8,662 bases of DNA from assembly GCA_024279575.1 (NCBI GenBank), contig JAJRRJ010000203.1:1-8662 (forward strand), in the 5' to 3' direction. Of this stretch, positions 6,578 through 8,662 are shown piece after piece (positions within the stretch are counted from its first letter, which is position 1; the number at the start of each line of letters is the position of its first letter). The translations under genes and the position numbers were made by a program. Source of the stretch: Alphaproteobacteria bacterium. GTDB lineage: Bacteria; Pseudomonadota; Alphaproteobacteria; Rhizobiales; Devosiaceae. The notes beneath the pieces are model-generated. The model was not told where the DNA came from. It ran no database searches and saw only the letters and a program-made list of their open reading frames with translations.

Positions 6578-7518
6578 GTCAGCTTCTCAATTCCAAAGAC
6601 CCAGGCCAGAATGGCCTTTTGAATATGAAGGCGGTTTTCCGCCTCATCAAATACCACTGATTTTGGTCCATCCATCACTTCGGCGGAAACCTCGTCACCA
6701 CGGTGGGCAGGCAGGCAGTGCATAAACAGCGAGTCCTTTGCCGTCAGATCCATCAGGCTTTTGTCCACCCGAAAGGGGTCCAGAATTTTCCGGCGCTGAT
6801 CCGCATCCTTATCTCCCATGGAAACCCAGGTATCTGCCAATATCAGATCTGCCCCTTTTGCGGCTGCTTTTGGGTCATCACTCAGTGTGATCAGATCTCC
6901 AGCCATAGCAATATCAGCCAACATCCCCTGAGAAGGACCATAGGCATCAGGCACCGCAATATTCAGTTTATTGCCAAAGATTGCGGTGGCATGGATCCAT
7001 GAGGCAAGAACATTGTTGGCATCACCCACCCAGGTCACTGTTGCGTTTGAAATCGGCCCGCGATGTTCCTCATAGGTCTGGATATCAGCCAATACCTGAC
7101 AGGGGTGCGACAGGTGTGTCAGGCCGTTTATTACAGGAATTGTTGCCGCGCCGGCCAATTCCAGCAGATCATCATGGGAAAGAATACGAATAATAATTGC
7201 ATCAACAAAGCGCGACATAACGCGGGCAGTGTCTGAAATGGTTTCTTCGCGTGAGAGCTGCATTTCCCTGCCAGTAAGCATAATGGTCTGCCCCCCCAGT
7301 TGACGCATGCCCACATCAAAGGAAACCCGCGTGCGGGTGCTTTCACGCTCAAAAATCATCGCCAGAGTTTTGTCCTTGAGCAATTCAGGGCGTTCACCCG
7401 TTTTAAGACGGGTTTTCAGGTCAATAGATAGATCCAGAATGGCCCGTAGGGTTTCCTTTGAAAAGCCCTTCAAATCAAGGAAATGCCGGAGAGTTGTATC
7501 AGATGGATTGTTGCTCAT
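6574..7518 (-). CDS. argF: ornithine carbamoyltransferase (anabolic, arginine biosynthesis)
   Basis: The enzyme joins carbamoyl phosphate to ornithine to give citrulline in the cytoplasm. All signature motifs are present in the 314-aa protein: the carbamoyl-phosphate loop S-T-R-T-R (60-64, in F-E-R-E-S-T-R-T-R-V-S-F-D), H-P-C-Q (138-141), D-x-W-x-S-M-G (in A-D-T-W-V-S-M-G, ornithine-binding loop) and H-C-L-P-A-H-R-G (267-274, with catalytic Cys268). The length is typical. The ATG at 7518 overlaps the argD stop codon (ATGA), and its own stop overlaps the hslO start in the same way, so the three genes are probably one transcript with translational coupling. Location directly after argD supports a biosynthetic rather than catabolic (arginine deiminase) role. 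Confidence 0.96.
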   Translation of the reverse strand: MSNNPSDTTLRHFLDLKGFSKETLRAILDLSIDLKTRLKTGERPELLKDKTLAMIFERESTRTRVSFDVGMRQLGGQTIMLTGREMQLSREETISDTARVMSRFVDAIIIRILSHDDLLELAGAATIPVINGLTHLSHPCQVLADIQTYEEHRGPISNATVTWVGDANNVLASWIHATAIFGNKLNIAVPDAYGPSQGMLADIAMAGDLITLSDDPKAAAKGADLILADTWVSMGDKDADQRRKILDPFRVDKSLMDLTAKDSLFMHCLPAHRGDEVSAEVMDGPKSVVFDEAENRLHIQKAILAWVFGIEKLT

Positions 7519-8662
7519 TGTTTGTTGTCCTCAGCCTCGACCTGCGCCAGCACAATGTCGATTTTTTCGAAGGCCTCTTCGATATGTTCTTTGTTGATAA
7601 TCAGGGGGGGGAGCAGACGTAATACATTGTCGCCCGCAGCCACTGCAAGTAATTTATGGTCCTGAAGCTTTGCAACGACATCGTGAACCGATGGTGTTAT
7701 CTTCATCCCCACCATCAGCCCTCTGCCGCGCACGTCGAGCACAAGGTTGGGATATTTCTGCATCAATTGGCGCATATGCCACATTAATTCATTACCCATT
7801 TCTTCCACATGCCCGATAAAACCAGGAGAGAGAATTCGATCAAGCACCGCATTTCCCACGGCGCAGGCCAAAGGGTTCCCCCCATAGGTCGAGCCATGGG
7901 TGCCGACTCTCATCGACTTTGCCACTTTGCGCGTAGTCAGACATGCCCCCAGCGGAAATCCTGCCCCGATACCTTTGGCAATGGCCATCAGATCAGGTTC
8001 AATACCGGCCCATTCATGGGCGAAGAATTTCCCGGTACGTGCATAACCACTTTGCACTTCATCAAGAATTAGCAAAAGGCCATGTTTATCACACAACGTA
8101 CGCAAGCCTTGCAAAAAGCTGTCCTCAATAACCCTGACCCCGCCTTCCCCCTGAACGGGTTCAATCAAAATGGCGGCTGTTTTGTCAGATATAAGTTCGG
8201 CAACAGCTTCTAAATTCCCTGGCACCAAGTGGTGAAACCCCTGCAAAGAGGGACCAAAGCCTTCAGTATAGGCAGGGTTTCCCCCCGCTGCGATCGCGCC
8301 AAGGGTGCGTCCGTGAAAAGCACCGGTAAAAGCAATTATTTCAGATTTTTCGGGCTGGCCCAAATCAAAGAAATAGTGACGTGCTGTTTTGAGGGCACAT
8401 TCAATAGCTTCCGCTCCAGAATTGGTAAAAAACACCGACTGCGCAAATGTCGCTTCTGTCAGACGTTGCGCCAATTTTTCTGACTGGGGAATCGAAAATA
8501 CATTTGAGGTATGCCAAAGCTTATCAACCTGATCGTGCAAAGCCTGGGTCACATGTGGATCCCCATGGCCCAAAGCATTCACCCCGACACCTGACATGAA
8601 ATCCAGATACTCTTCCCCTTCTGCGGAAAAAAGTCGTACCCCCTCACCTCGTTCAAAAGCAA
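7515..8662 (-). CDS. argD: acetylornithine aminotransferase, start beyond the right edge
   Basis: This class-III PLP aminotransferase converts N-acetylglutamate semialdehyde to N-acetylornithine. It may also act as succinyldiaminopimelate aminotransferase. The open frame runs to the right edge. The Met at 8597 is internal, because the 21 codons before it read A-F-E-R-G-E-G-V-R-L-F-S-A-E-G and on to Y-L-D-F-M-S-G, the normal N-terminal strand of ArgD. About 381 residues are visible, so probably only some 10-20 are missing. Motifs are F-F-T-N-S-G-A-E-A (PLP phosphate), A-F-T-G-A-F-H-G-R-T-L-G, I-L-D-E-V-Q-S-G-Y-A-R-T-G, the Schiff-base lysine in I-A-K-G-I-G-A-G-F-P (codon 7974-7976) and H-G-S-T-Y-G-G-N-P-L-A. 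The stop overlaps the argF start by ATGA. The promoter lies outside the window. Confidence 0.95.
   Translation of the reverse strand, partial: AFERGEGVRLFSAEGEEYLDFMSGVGVNALGHGDPHVTQALHDQVDKLWHTSNVFSIPQSEKLAQRLTEATFAQSVFFTNSGAEAIECALKTARHYFFDLGQPEKSEIIAFTGAFHGRTLGAIAAGGNPAYTEGFGPSLQGFHHLVPGNLEAVAELISDKTAAILIEPVQGEGGVRVIEDSFLQGLRTLCDKHGLLLILDEVQSGYARTGKFFAHEWAGIEPDLMAIAKGIGAGFPLGACLTTRKVAKSMRVGTHGSTYGGNPLACAVGNAVLDRILSPGFIGHVEEMGNELMWHMRQLMQKYPNLVLDVRGRGLMVGMKITPSVHDVVAKLQDHKLLAVAAGDNVLRLLPPLIINKEHIEEAFEKIDIVLAQVEAEDNKQ

Overview
The window looks like ordinary chromosomal DNA from an alphaproteobacterium, most likely Hyphomicrobiales (Rhizobiales) or a close relative. Three things support this: a SAM-II riboswitch in front of metZ, which is a largely alphaproteobacterial arrangement; a long two-domain dCTP deaminase next to metZ; and an argD-argF-hslO cluster nearby. 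As I recall, rhizobial chromosomes often carry argD-argF-hslO-apaG-metZ-dcd together. I see no mobile element, CRISPR array, tRNA, rRNA or phage gene.

Left part (1-1911, all minus strand): the N-terminal 236 codons of an RND/HlyD-type periplasmic adaptor run off the left edge. Upstream of it lies a 369-aa dcd gene. Middle (1912-3925): the dcd/metZ intergenic region holds a plausible promoter, a SAM-II aptamer and an intrinsic terminator, followed by metZ (plus strand), the sulfhydrylase step of methionine synthesis. Its stop codon lies one base from the stop of a convergent CDP-alcohol phosphatidyltransferase gene.

Next (4084-5531, plus strand): a trkH potassium-uptake gene is broken by a one-base frameshift in a short T run, so no single frame encodes the whole protein. 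A 12-bp hairpin separates it from the convergent minus-strand operon.

Right part (5588-8662, minus strand): transcription runs argD -> argF -> hslO, with ATGA stop/start overlaps at both junctions. This couples two arginine-biosynthesis enzymes to the redox chaperone Hsp33. The argD start lies beyond the right edge.

No new multi-gene system is visible. The two observations most worth checking are the SAM-II riboswitch, whose sequence suggests a mutually exclusive terminator/antiterminator switch, and the trkH frameshift. The synteny break, where apaG would be expected but trkH and a phospholipid-synthase-like gene are found, is a third.
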